A stretch of 64,000 nt of DNA from Chitinophaga pollutisoli (GTDB lineage: Bacteria; Bacteroidota; Bacteroidia; Chitinophagales; Chitinophagaceae): the NCBI RefSeq assembly GCF_038396755.1, contig NZ_CP149822.1, forward strand, positions 930,001-994,000, in the 5' to 3' direction. Under the pieces are notes generated by a model. The model searched no databases. It was not told the origin of the DNA and was given only the letters and a program-made list of their open reading frames with translations. The position numbers were made by a program, and so were the translations under genes. This document shows, one piece after another, positions 34,140 through 43,300 of the stretch. The first letter of the stretch is position 1. Each line of letters begins with the position of its first letter.

Positions 34140-35669
34140 TTAGTGGGTGGCCCAGTAATAGTTTTGGGTGAGTTTGTCGTTATTCGGCTTGAGGGCGCGC
34201 ATGTTGATGGGCCAATAGTAGCCTTTCTGTTCCCAGCGCTCGCCCTTGTAGATCGAAATCCTTTCGGTCAGCAGTCCGGTACGGATGAGATCGAAGAAGC
34301 TCGCGCCTTCGCCGAGAAGCTCGCGGTGCCGCTCGTCCAGCAGGTAATCCTTCACAGACGCATCGATCGCCGGATCGTAGTGACGGCCTTTGCGAAGGTC
34401 GGCCACGGTGTACGCCGTGGTAAGCGCTTCGGCCTCGCGGTTGAGGTTGGCCAGGGCTTCGGCTTTCAGCAGTACGATATCCGCCAGGCGGAATAATACG
34501 AGGTTATTGTTGGCATAGAGGCCCACTTCGTTTTTAGGATCTCTCCAGCTGACGTTGCTGTATTTGGTGAGGATGAATTTGTTGGGCGTCCAGGTGGTAT
34601 CCGTGATGTCGTTGGGATTCACTTTAAACACGTAGTCCCGGAAGATAAGATCGCGGAACCGCAGGTCGGAAGTCGTATCGGGGAACAGCGGCGCCATGTC
34701 TTTATAGAAATCCACTTCTGGTGTCATTTTCACGACTCTGGCCAGGATGAGCTTGTTCCCCCCGTTTGAGCCTTTCGTAATAGGCTCCTGCAGGATGGAA
34801 TTGAAAAACCCGGAAGATTCGTCGAAGGTCGGGTTGAAGAGCATGGGCAGCTCGAAGATGGATTCGGAGGAACCGCCATCCCACAGCTTTTTCAGTTCCG
34901 CGGCGTTCTCCGCCAGCCGGAATTCGTTGGATCCGATCACCGCGTCGGCTGCGGTAAGCGCCGTCGCGTAATCGTGCGCCCAGGCCGCTACGTGCGCCTT
35001 CAGTGCATATGCGGCATATTTCCCCGCGCGCACCACGCCTTCTGGATGGATATCATCGAGGTATTGGAGCGCGCTGTCGATATCCTGGCGGATCACTTTG
35101 ATCGCCTCCGCATCCGTGCTGCGGGCGATGCTGGGCGGATTGTCGAGCTCGCTTTCCTGAAGGGGTTTGAGGCGGATCACCGGCTCACCCCAGGTGCGCA
35201 GCACCTGGAAGTACGTATATGCCCGGATGAAAAACGCTTCCCCGCGCAGTTTGTCACGGCGCGAAATATCCTCCCAGCCGCTTTCAGGGATGGTAGGAAT
35301 TTTCTCCAGCGCCAGGTTCGCCTGGGCGATCACGTCGTAGTAGCGCGACCAGTCCCAGAGGGAACCTTCGAGGTAGGGGGCGTATCCAAACCGGAAACTA
35401 CCACCACGGATCAGCGAAGCGTAGTTCCACTCCCCGTTGGTATAAATATCCGCCGCGAGCTCGCTGAAGGTAAAAAAAGCGTTCTCGTTGCGCACCGCTT
35501 CGCGCAGCAGGTGGTAAGCGCCCGCCACCGACTGGTCGGCCGCCTTCTCATTCACCCAAAAAATCTCGTCGTACGAGTTATTGATGGGCGCTTCATACAG
35601 GTACTTCCTGCAACCGGGCACCACGGCCAGCATCGCGAGGAGACATGCATATATACTGAATCTTTTCAT
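34140..35669 (-). CDS. SusD/RagB family nutrient-binding outer membrane lipoprotein
   Basis: 509 aa. ATG 35669 gives signal MKRFSIYACLLAMLAVVPGC with the lipid-modified Cys. TPR-like helices and the SusD hallmarks FFIRAYTYFQVLRTWGEPV, the SKYAAY-type helix AGKYAAYALKAHVAAW and the C-terminal DLIRTGLLTERI and YYWPINMRAL blocks are clear. It forms the lid of the SusC channel. Encoded directly after susC. The ligand cannot be read from the sequence; no glycoside hydrolase or sulfatase accompanies it. Confidence 0.95.
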   Translation of the reverse strand: MKRFSIYACLLAMLAVVPGCRKYLYEAPINNSYDEIFWVNEKAADQSVAGAYHLLREAVRNENAFFTFSELAADIYTNGEWNYASLIRGGSFRFGYAPYLEGSLWDWSRYYDVIAQANLALEKIPTIPESGWEDISRRDKLRGEAFFIRAYTYFQVLRTWGEPVIRLKPLQESELDNPPSIARSTDAEAIKVIRQDIDSALQYLDDIHPEGVVRAGKYAAYALKAHVAAWAHDYATALTAADAVIGSNEFRLAENAAELKKLWDGGSSESIFELPMLFNPTFDESSGFFNSILQEPITKGSNGGNKLILARVVKMTPEVDFYKDMAPLFPDTTSDLRFRDLIFRDYVFKVNPNDITDTTWTPNKFILTKYSNVSWRDPKNEVGLYANNNLVLFRLADIVLLKAEALANLNREAEALTTAYTVADLRKGRHYDPAIDASVKDYLLDERHRELLGEGASFFDLIRTGLLTERISIYKGERWEQKGYYWPINMRALKPNNDKLTQNYYWATH

Positions 35670-35693
35670 TGCTTTACATTTCAAGGTTTGCCA

Positions 35694-38600
35694 TTAGAAT
35701 TTAACATCCACGCCCATGGTGAACTTGCGGGGGATCGGGTAACCCGAACCGTTGTACACCCCAAACACGTTTACCTGCTCCGCATCCGGCACATCCGCGG
35801 CCTGGAACATCACCAGGTTGTCTACCGTTCCGTAAATCCTGATGTTGGACACTTTCAGCCTGCGCGTCACCTGGTTGGGAACACTGTAACCGAGGGTCAT
35901 GAACTTCACTTTCAGATAATTGCCGTTTTCGTTAAACATCGTCGAGAAAGGCAGGAATTGATAGAAATAACCGTAAGGGCTCATGGCCGGATAATCGGCT
36001 TTGTAATCCTCCCCTTTCTGCGCCAGCTGCGAAGGCTTCCAGTAATTCAGCCGGTCGAGGTTCGGCAAACGGCGCGCGGCAAAGCTTTGGTCGCCGCCAC
36101 GGAAAGTATTGTCCAGCTCGTTCGACATCTGCATGTTGATGATATCGCGGCCGAGGGTGAAGGTTGTGGCGATGGACAGGTACCAGTTCTTATACTGGAA
36201 ATCGTTCACGAAACCACCGGTCAGGTAAGGATTCGGATTGCCGGTGGCCGCCAGGTCGCCGTACGGGTCGCCGCGGTCTTCATCAGACCATACATCCCAG
36301 TCGCCATTCAGGTCATGCCAGATCGGGTAACCCGGAATCACCTTGTTGTACGTTTTGAAGTACGTAATCATCTGCCCGTTCACCGGGTTGAAAGGAATCT
36401 CGTTATAATTATTGTACACGCCGCCATACAACATCTGCGCCATCACGTAAATCGGCTTGCCGATGGTGAATTCGCGGCCGATCCCGTAGTTGTCGGACTG
36501 ATAGAAGGTTTTGTTGTTATAGGGCAGTTTGGTAATCTGGTTCTTGTTGATGGAGAAGTTCAGGTTGGTACTCCATTTCAGCTTTGAGTTGTCCGGCAGG
36601 TTTTTGGTGATAACGGCTACTTCAAAACCGCGGTTGCGCACGTTGATGTCATAGTTCGCTGTCAATTTGTTATATCCGGCCCAGAAAGGCATCGCAAATG
36701 TATTGAAATCGCGGCCGGCCGTTTTCTCGTAATAATCCACCGTCAGGTTGATGCGGTTGCTCTTGAACAGGAACGTTTCAAAACCGATGTTGAACTGGCG
36801 GCTGCTCGACCAGGTAAAGTTTTTCTTCGTGATGCCATATCCGTTTTCATAATCCGGCAGGTAAGCGGCGGTGCCGTTGTAGTAACCCGGAATGGTGAAC
36901 CGGTTGTAAGGCGCGTAGAATTCATAAAACTGTTCACCGGAAGTACCATAGCTGCCGCGGAACTTCATATAACTCACGACAGATGTAAGGGGTTGGAAGA
37001 AAGGCTCTTCTGAAAGCACCCAACCGGCGCCTAAGGAATAGAACTTACCCCATTTGCTGTTCGGGCCAAAGCGCGAAGATGCATCCGCGCGGTAGCTCCC
37101 CGACAGCAGGTAACGTTCCTTGTAATCGTACTGCACCTGCCCGATCCACGACAGCAGGCTGGATGCACTGTAATCGGAATACACACGCTTGTCCTGCTGC
37201 GCCACGTTCCCGATCACCTTGATGTCGTCGCTGGGCAGGTTGTAACCGATCCCTTCCATTTTGGTCCCGATGTCGCGCTGGAAGCTCTGCCCGGCTGTAA
37301 CGTACACGTGGTGGTCGTTGGCTATTGTCTGTCGGTAGCTGAGCGCGTTGTCAACGAAGTAAGTATTGTAGCCGCCATTGAAGGAGCTGGCCCTGTTCAC
37401 ACCGTCAGCATCCAGGTCGGAGGGCATGAAATACTCGCGCTTGTTGTTGTTCACGCTGGCGGAGCCCATGAAGCGGTATTCCAGTCCTTTCACGATGTTG
37501 TATGTCAGCCCGAGGGAAGCAACGATCTGGTCGTTGATATTCACGTCGCGTAGTTTATCGTACTGATCGGTATAGGCTTTGGCTTTCTGCGGCGTGATAT
37601 AGAGCAGCGATGAGGGCAAAGCGTGGAGGTCGATCGGGAGGGGCGACTCGTAGCGGTCTTTACCGAGGCCGCGCTTACGGTCCATGCGGCTGAGGCTCAG
37701 GTTGGTGTAGCCGCTGATTTTTTCGGAGAATTTGAAGTTGATGTTGCCGCGCAGCGCGTAGCGTTTGAAGCCCGTGTTACGCACCACGCCGTCTTCGTTG
37801 TAATAGTTGGCGGAGATGCGATAGTTCATTTTATCGGTTCCGTTGCTCACCGCGAAATCCGCGTTGCCCATGTTACCTGAGCGGAGGAACATATCCTGCC
37901 AGTCTACGGCGTTGTTGAACGAGGGGTTGAGGCTGTCTGTCAGTACCACGGGCAGTTTCGCTTCGTTGGCGTAACCGCCGTATTCTTTGAGGATGGCGAG
38001 TTTCTGCCTTCTTTCCTCGGTGCCTGTCACGGTTTCGAGGAGGCGAGGGCGGGAAACGATGCCGTGGTAGTAGTTGAGGCGGAATTCCGGTTTGCCTTCC
38101 TTGCCGCGGCGGGTTTTGATGACGATAACGCCGTTGGCGCCGCGGGAGCCCCAGATGGAGGTGGCGGCGGCGTCTTTAAGCACCTGCATGTCCTCGATGT
38201 CGTTCGGGTTGAGGCCGGCGATGGCATTGGTTTGCGTACCGTCGAAACCCATCATGTCGTCGACGTTCATGGGAACGCCGTCGATCACGTAGAGCGGAGT
38301 GCTGAGGGCGCGGGCTTCGTCGAGGTTGAGGTTGACCCTGGAGTTTCCGCGGATCACGAAAGTGTTGCGGACCCCGGGCTCGCCGGTGAAGTTCTGCACA
38401 TTCACGCCGGTGACGCGCCCCTGCAGGAGGTTTTCGAAGCTGGGCGCGGGAAGGTTTTCCACGACGTCGCCTTTCACGGAGGAGATGGCGGTGGTGGAGG
38501 TTTTGCGCGTCATGGTCTGGTACCCGACCACCACAACGTCTTTCAGGCTCTGTGCGTCAGCCTGCATGGTGACGCGGATTACATCGCGGTCGGCTTTCAC

Positions 38601-38846
38601 GACCGTTTTAGCGTAACCCATGAAAGTAAATTCGAGTGAGGCGTTGGCACCTTTGAGGGTCAGCGTGAATTTCCCCTCGCCGTCAGAGGCGGTACCGTTG
38701 TTGGTACCTGATTCCCTGATGGAGACACCTGGCAGTGCCTCCCCTTTGGCATCCTTCACTGTACCGGACACCTTTCGGTCCTGGGCCAGGGCAACGGCAT
38801 AGGTTGCCCATAGCAGGACCAACAAAAAGAGTAGCTTCTTGGTCAT
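35694..38846 (-). CDS. SusC/RagA family TonB-linked outer membrane transporter
   Basis: 1050 aa starting at MTKKLLFLLVLLWATYAVAL (signal peptide). Order: carboxypeptidase-regulatory-like domain (VSGTVKDAKGEALPGVSI), TonB-box region (SLKDVVVVGYQTM), plug domain with the SusC-specific motifs LQGRVTGVNV, IRGNS and LNPNDIEDMQVLKDAAATSI followed by SRGANGVIVIKTRRG, then a large barrel ending in GVDVKF. First gene of a susC-susD-fasciclin-DUF5007 operon. No anti-sigma/ECF regulator or hybrid kinase lies next to it, so regulation is not evident. Confidence 0.97.
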   Translation of the reverse strand: MTKKLLFLLVLLWATYAVALAQDRKVSGTVKDAKGEALPGVSIRESGTNNGTASDGEGKFTLTLKGANASLEFTFMGYAKTVVKADRDVIRVTMQADAQSLKDVVVVGYQTMTRKTSTTAISSVKGDVVENLPAPSFENLLQGRVTGVNVQNFTGEPGVRNTFVIRGNSRVNLNLDEARALSTPLYVIDGVPMNVDDMMGFDGTQTNAIAGLNPNDIEDMQVLKDAAATSIWGSRGANGVIVIKTRRGKEGKPEFRLNYYHGIVSRPRLLETVTGTEERRQKLAILKEYGGYANEAKLPVVLTDSLNPSFNNAVDWQDMFLRSGNMGNADFAVSNGTDKMNYRISANYYNEDGVVRNTGFKRYALRGNINFKFSEKISGYTNLSLSRMDRKRGLGKDRYESPLPIDLHALPSSLLYITPQKAKAYTDQYDKLRDVNINDQIVASLGLTYNIVKGLEYRFMGSASVNNNKREYFMPSDLDADGVNRASSFNGGYNTYFVDNALSYRQTIANDHHVYVTAGQSFQRDIGTKMEGIGYNLPSDDIKVIGNVAQQDKRVYSDYSASSLLSWIGQVQYDYKERYLLSGSYRADASSRFGPNSKWGKFYSLGAGWVLSEEPFFQPLTSVVSYMKFRGSYGTSGEQFYEFYAPYNRFTIPGYYNGTAAYLPDYENGYGITKKNFTWSSSRQFNIGFETFLFKSNRINLTVDYYEKTAGRDFNTFAMPFWAGYNKLTANYDINVRNRGFEVAVITKNLPDNSKLKWSTNLNFSINKNQITKLPYNNKTFYQSDNYGIGREFTIGKPIYVMAQMLYGGVYNNYNEIPFNPVNGQMITYFKTYNKVIPGYPIWHDLNGDWDVWSDEDRGDPYGDLAATGNPNPYLTGGFVNDFQYKNWYLSIATTFTLGRDIINMQMSNELDNTFRGGDQSFAARRLPNLDRLNYWKPSQLAQKGEDYKADYPAMSPYGYFYQFLPFSTMFNENGNYLKVKFMTLGYSVPNQVTRRLKVSNIRIYGTVDNLVMFQAADVPDAEQVNVFGVYNGSGYPIPRKFTMGVDVKF

Positions 38847-39178
38847 ACAAATCTTGATTGATAAAACGTGTAACGATGAAAAAGTTGCAAGGATGTGCAC
38901 ACCTCATTGCAAACTGTATAATGGAAAGGTATAAGTTTTAAATATTTGTTAAAAATACCCCCAACTATTCGTGATAATCTCGTTACATTTCTCCAATCAA
39001 GATTAGATTAGCTGTTTGAACAACAATCAATATCTATACCTTGGCTTGATTATCAAGCTTTTACATAACATATACAAAATGAAGTGAAAAAACGATTTTC
39101 CCGTATTTTAATATCCCATCAGATAATGAGAATATAGCATCAACTCAAACATCTATGCATGACAATGCAATGACTTTC
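38847..39178. promoter_or_regulatory. AT-rich control region of the SusCD operon with repeated ATCAAG half-sites
   Basis: 332 bases without a gene. A perfect inverted repeat GCTTGAT-T-ATCAAGC lies at 39044-39058. The same half-site ATCAAG or CTTGAT recurs at 38853 and 38996, so four copies fall within about 200 bases. No TAnnTTTG element was found on the minus strand. The 3' end of the isoaspartyl peptidase gene forms the far border, with no clear terminator. Confidence 0.4.
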
Positions 39179-40198
39179 CTACCGGAAGATACTGATCTCC
39201 ACCTCCCCATTTTCTTTGACCGCACCGCGGTACATGCCGGCGGTGTTAAAGGACATGGCAATACGGCCCTGCCGATCTAGGGCGATGAGGCCACCGTCGC
39301 CCCCCAGCGCAGGTACTTTCTTCATAATCAATTCGTTCGCCGCCTCGCGGACGCTCATTCCCTTATATTCCATCAGGTCACAAACGGATTTGGCGACCAC
39401 CAGCCGGATAAAGTACTCACCCCAACCCGTACACGAAACGGCGCAGGAAGCATTGTCGGCATAAGTGCCCGCCCCTATCACCGGCGCATCGCCCACGCGG
39501 CCGTACCGCTTGTTCGTCATGCCCCCGGTAGACGTCGCCGCCGCCAGGTTTCCCTGCTTGTCGAGCGCCACAGCGCCCACCGTCCCGAATTTATAATCGC
39601 GCAGCTCCACCCCCAGCCTGGCCGAAGCCGCCGTATCGGCGTGGTCCAGTTGCTGCCGCGTGGAATCCAATTGCCGCGCGCGCTGCAACCCCTTCCAGCG
39701 GTCATCCGTATAAAAATATGCAGGGTCCACGATCTCCAGACCTGCTTCCCGCGCGAAAGTTTCCGCGCCTTTGCCCACCATCATCACATGCTTGCTCTTC
39801 TCCATCACCGCGCGGGCAGCCGAAACGGGGTTCTTCACCACCGTCACGCCCGCTACCGCACCGGCTTCCAGCGTTCGGCCATTCATGATCGCCGCATCCA
39901 GCTCGTTTTTCCCTTCGGCGGTAAACACCGCTCCCTTGCCGGCATTGAATAAGGGACAATCCTCCATCGAACGCACCGCGGCCTCCACAGCATCCAGGCT
40001 GCTCCCGCCTTTCTTCAGCACATCGTAACCAGCGGTGAGCGAGGCTTTCAACGCCTCCCGGTAAGCCCTTTCCCTTTCCGGTGTGAGCTGCGATTTCAGA
40101 ATAGTGCCCGCCCCGCCATGGATAACGAGCACGTAGCGGTCCTGTCCGGCCGCCCAGCGACTGAGCACCAGGAGGCAAAAAGTGAATATCAAACGCAT
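39179..40198 (-). CDS. iaaA: Periplasmic isoaspartyl peptidase / L-asparaginase (type 3)
   Basis: 339 aa from ATG 40198 with signal peptide (MRLIFTFCLLVLSRWAAGQ). Ntn-hydrolase of the plant-type asparaginase family: VLVIHGGAGT at the mature N-terminus, NAGKGAVFTAEGKNELDA in the middle, and the self-cleavage site before Thr206 in KFGTVGAVALDKQGN, followed by TSTGGMTNKRYGRVGDAPV. It hydrolyses beta-aspartyl dipeptides and asparagine outside the cytoplasm. Transcribed divergently from tamB; its promoter overlaps that of tamB. Confidence 0.95.
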   Translation of the reverse strand: MRLIFTFCLLVLSRWAAGQDRYVLVIHGGAGTILKSQLTPERERAYREALKASLTAGYDVLKKGGSSLDAVEAAVRSMEDCPLFNAGKGAVFTAEGKNELDAAIMNGRTLEAGAVAGVTVVKNPVSAARAVMEKSKHVMMVGKGAETFAREAGLEIVDPAYFYTDDRWKGLQRARQLDSTRQQLDHADTAASARLGVELRDYKFGTVGAVALDKQGNLAAATSTGGMTNKRYGRVGDAPVIGAGTYADNASCAVSCTGWGEYFIRLVVAKSVCDLMEYKGMSVREAANELIMKKVPALGGDGGLIALDRQGRIAMSFNTAGMYRGAVKENGEVEISIFR

Positions 40199-40213
40199 TT
40201 GAAGGGTTTTACT

Positions 40214-40245
40214 CAAATTTATATGTAGCAGAATCAATTGGCAAA
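40214..40245 (-). promoter_or_regulatory. Promoter of the isoaspartyl peptidase gene
   Basis: On the minus strand TTTG (40242-40245), 20-base spacer, TAAATTTG (40214-40221): a full match to the Bacteroidota -33/-7 arrangement, 16 bases before the ATG. Confidence 0.65.
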
Positions 40246-40268
40246 CATTTTGGTATTGACTATTTTTG
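40238..40268 (+). promoter_or_regulatory. Promoter of the tamB-like gene
   Basis: TTG (40238-40240), 20-base spacer, TATTTTTG (40261-40268). It interleaves with the minus-strand promoter of the neighbouring peptidase, so the two may compete for polymerase. Expected transcript start about 40275. Confidence 0.6.
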
Positions 40269-40308
40269 CCGGATAAATACGAGTTCCCTGAAAAAAGTTC
40301 GCAAAATA

Positions 40309-43300
40309 TTGACCATTGCCCTGCTGAGCCTGCTGGGCCTGTTACTCCTCGTTAGTATCCTCGTCAATATTCCCGCCGTTCAGAACCTGCTCGTAAAAGA
40401 AGTAACTGCGCGGCTGTCGAAGCAACTGAATACCCGGGTCGAAATCCGCCATGTCAATTTCCGCCTCTTTAACAGCATGCGCCTCGAAGGTACCTTGGTG
40501 GAAGACCGCCACCGGGATACGCTCCTCTATGCCGAGGCGCTCCACGTCCGCATCACGGACTGGTTCTTCCTCCAGGAAAAACCCGTTCTCAAATTCGTAG
40601 GTCTCGAAGACGCGCAGGTAAATCTCCTCCGCCCCCGGAACGATTCGCTGTGGAACTACCAGTTCATCATCGACGAATTCGGCGGCGCCCCCGTGCAACC
40701 GGCCGCCAAATCCAAAAAAACCGGCATCTCACTCGATCTCAAGAAAGTCGATCTCCGCCGCATCCGCTTCAATCTGGTGGACCAATGGGTCGGCGAAGAT
40801 ATGAACGCTTCCGCCACCCGCATTTACCTCGACGCCGAACAGCTCAACCTCCTCACCCGCAATATCCGGATCAACGAGCTGCTCCTCGATCAACCTTCCT
40901 TTATTATATCCAGTTACCCGGCCAGCCCGCTCCGCAAACGCCGCGCCCCGGCTCCCGCCGCGCCCAAACCGGTGCTGGACTCTCTCGCCGTAATCCCTCT
41001 GCGCTGGAACGCCGATAACTGGAAACTGATCGTCAAAACCCTGCAGATCAAAGACGGCACCTTCGGCGTCAACAACCTCAGCGACTCCGTTCCCTCCACG
41101 CCCGGGCAATTCGATCCCTCGGGCATCCGGTTCGAAGCCATCAACCTGGCGCTGACCAACAGCCGGCTGCAAAACGACAGCATCTTCTCCGACCTCACGC
41201 TGCGCACCCGTGAGCGGAGCGGGTTTGAGGTGAAATCGCTCAAAAGCAGGTTCAAGATGTCGCCCGTGGAAATGGAATTCAACGACCTCGACCTGGTGAC
41301 CAACAACAGTCATATTAAGGATTATTATACAATGCAGTACGAGGACATGGCGGATCTCAACGACTATGTGGACCTCGTGACCATGAAAGCCAACTTCAAA
41401 GGCACGCGCCTGGCTTCCGACGACATTGCTTTTTTCGCGCCGCCGCTTTCGAGCTGGGACACGGAGATTCTAGTGAACGGATCGGTGGAAGGACCGGTGA
41501 GCAATCTTTCGGCCGACAGCATGCAGCTTTCGGGTGGGAAATCGACCCGGCTGCGGGGGAACTTCAGCATGCGGGGGCTGCCCTACATCAACGAAACCTT
41601 TATCGATTTCAACGCGCGGGAACTGATTACCAGCGGAGCCGACGTCCGCCAGTTCTTCCCCATGCTCAAAGACCTTACGGCGGTGCATACCGAGCTGATC
41701 ACCCGGCTCGCTTTCCAGGGGAGCTTTACCGGGTTTGTGAACGACTTCGTGGCATATGGTAATTTCCAGACCAATCTCGGCAACCTCGATTCCGACATCA
41801 ATTTCAAGACCAGCAAGGATGTGCCCGTATATTCGGGAAGCATCACCACCAACGACTTCCAGGCCGGCAACCTGCTGGGGAACGACATCGTGGACCGCGT
41901 GACCATGAAAGCCAAGGTGAAAGGCGAAGGTTTCAACTTCACCAACCTGAAAGCCGCCGTAGATGCGGATATTCAGCAGATCGGGCTGTATGGTTATCAA
42001 TACCAGAACCTGAAAACGGAAGGCGAGATGAACCGCAAGTTCTTCAATGGCGCCCTTACTGTCAATGATCCCAACCTGGACATGGATTTCACGGGAACGA
42101 TCGATTTCAACAGCCGGCTGCCCATCTTCAATTTCTATTCCGAAATACGCAACAGCGACCTGAAAGCGCTCCATCTCACGGAAGATTCTATCACCCTGCA
42201 AGCCAAAGCCGACCTGAATTTCGCCGGCAGCAACATTGACAACTTCGACGGAACCGCCCGCCTGTACGACCTTTCACTCTTCAAAAACCGGAGCCGCGTG
42301 GAATTCGACAGCCTTTCCGTTTACACCGGCACCGAAAATGGACTGAAAACTTTGCGGGTACAGGGAAATGAAGTGAACGGGTTTGTTCAGGGAAGCTATA
42401 GTTTCATGGAATTACCCAACGCATTCAAACTGTTCCTGAATAAATACTACCCGAGCTTTTTCAAATCCCCGCCAATGGTCAATGCCGGGCAGGATTTCAC
42501 CTTTGCCGTGGAGTTCGGGCAGGTCGACAAACTTATCAGTGCATTTACCAATGACATTCACGGGTTTAACGGTACGCGGATCGAAGGAGCGCTCAACACC
42601 CTTTCCGGGAACGTATCGATGAACGCAACCGTGCCGTATGCCGCGTACCAGGATTTCGGAGTGAAGAACCTGGTACTGAAATCCACCGGCGATTTCAGCC
42701 GGATCAACGTGAGCACCCACCTGGGCGAAGTATTGTTCCAGGACAGCGTCATGTTCAGCAATCCGCTCATCCTGGCCAGTTCCGGGAAAGATACCTCACT
42801 TATCAAACTCGACCTGCAGGCCGACGATACCACCGCGCTGAACGGGTTTTACGCGCGGCTGGTGACGGTGGGCGACGGTGTGAAAGTCAATTTTCTGAAC
42901 AGTACGTTTACCGTCAACGGCAAACCCTGGAACATGATGGCCGGCAACGAAGTGTATTGGAGCACCCACTTCCTGACCGTGCAAAACCTTAAAATTACGC
43001 GGAACGACCAGGCCCTCACCATCAGTACGAATGAGTACAACCCCGATGAGTCGCGGTTTATGATCAATCTGAAAGACCTGAACCTGGCCGACATTATTCC
43101 CCACGGTTTGACCAATACCCTCATCGAAGGGCTGGCCAACGGCGACATCGACGTACATGACCCCTTCGGGCGCCTCGAAGTGGATGCGGATATCCGGACG
43201 AGCCAACTGCGGATCGACAATGATTCCATCGGGCTGGTGAACTGGAAAGGCAACTACGACAATTCCACGGGGCAACTGAACTTCGACGTAAAGGCCGACA

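Noticed and set aside
34974..36587. 537-codon plus-strand frame across susD and susC
   Set aside because: It crosses the boundary between two clear genes on the opposite strand and has composition typical of GC-rich antisense frames.
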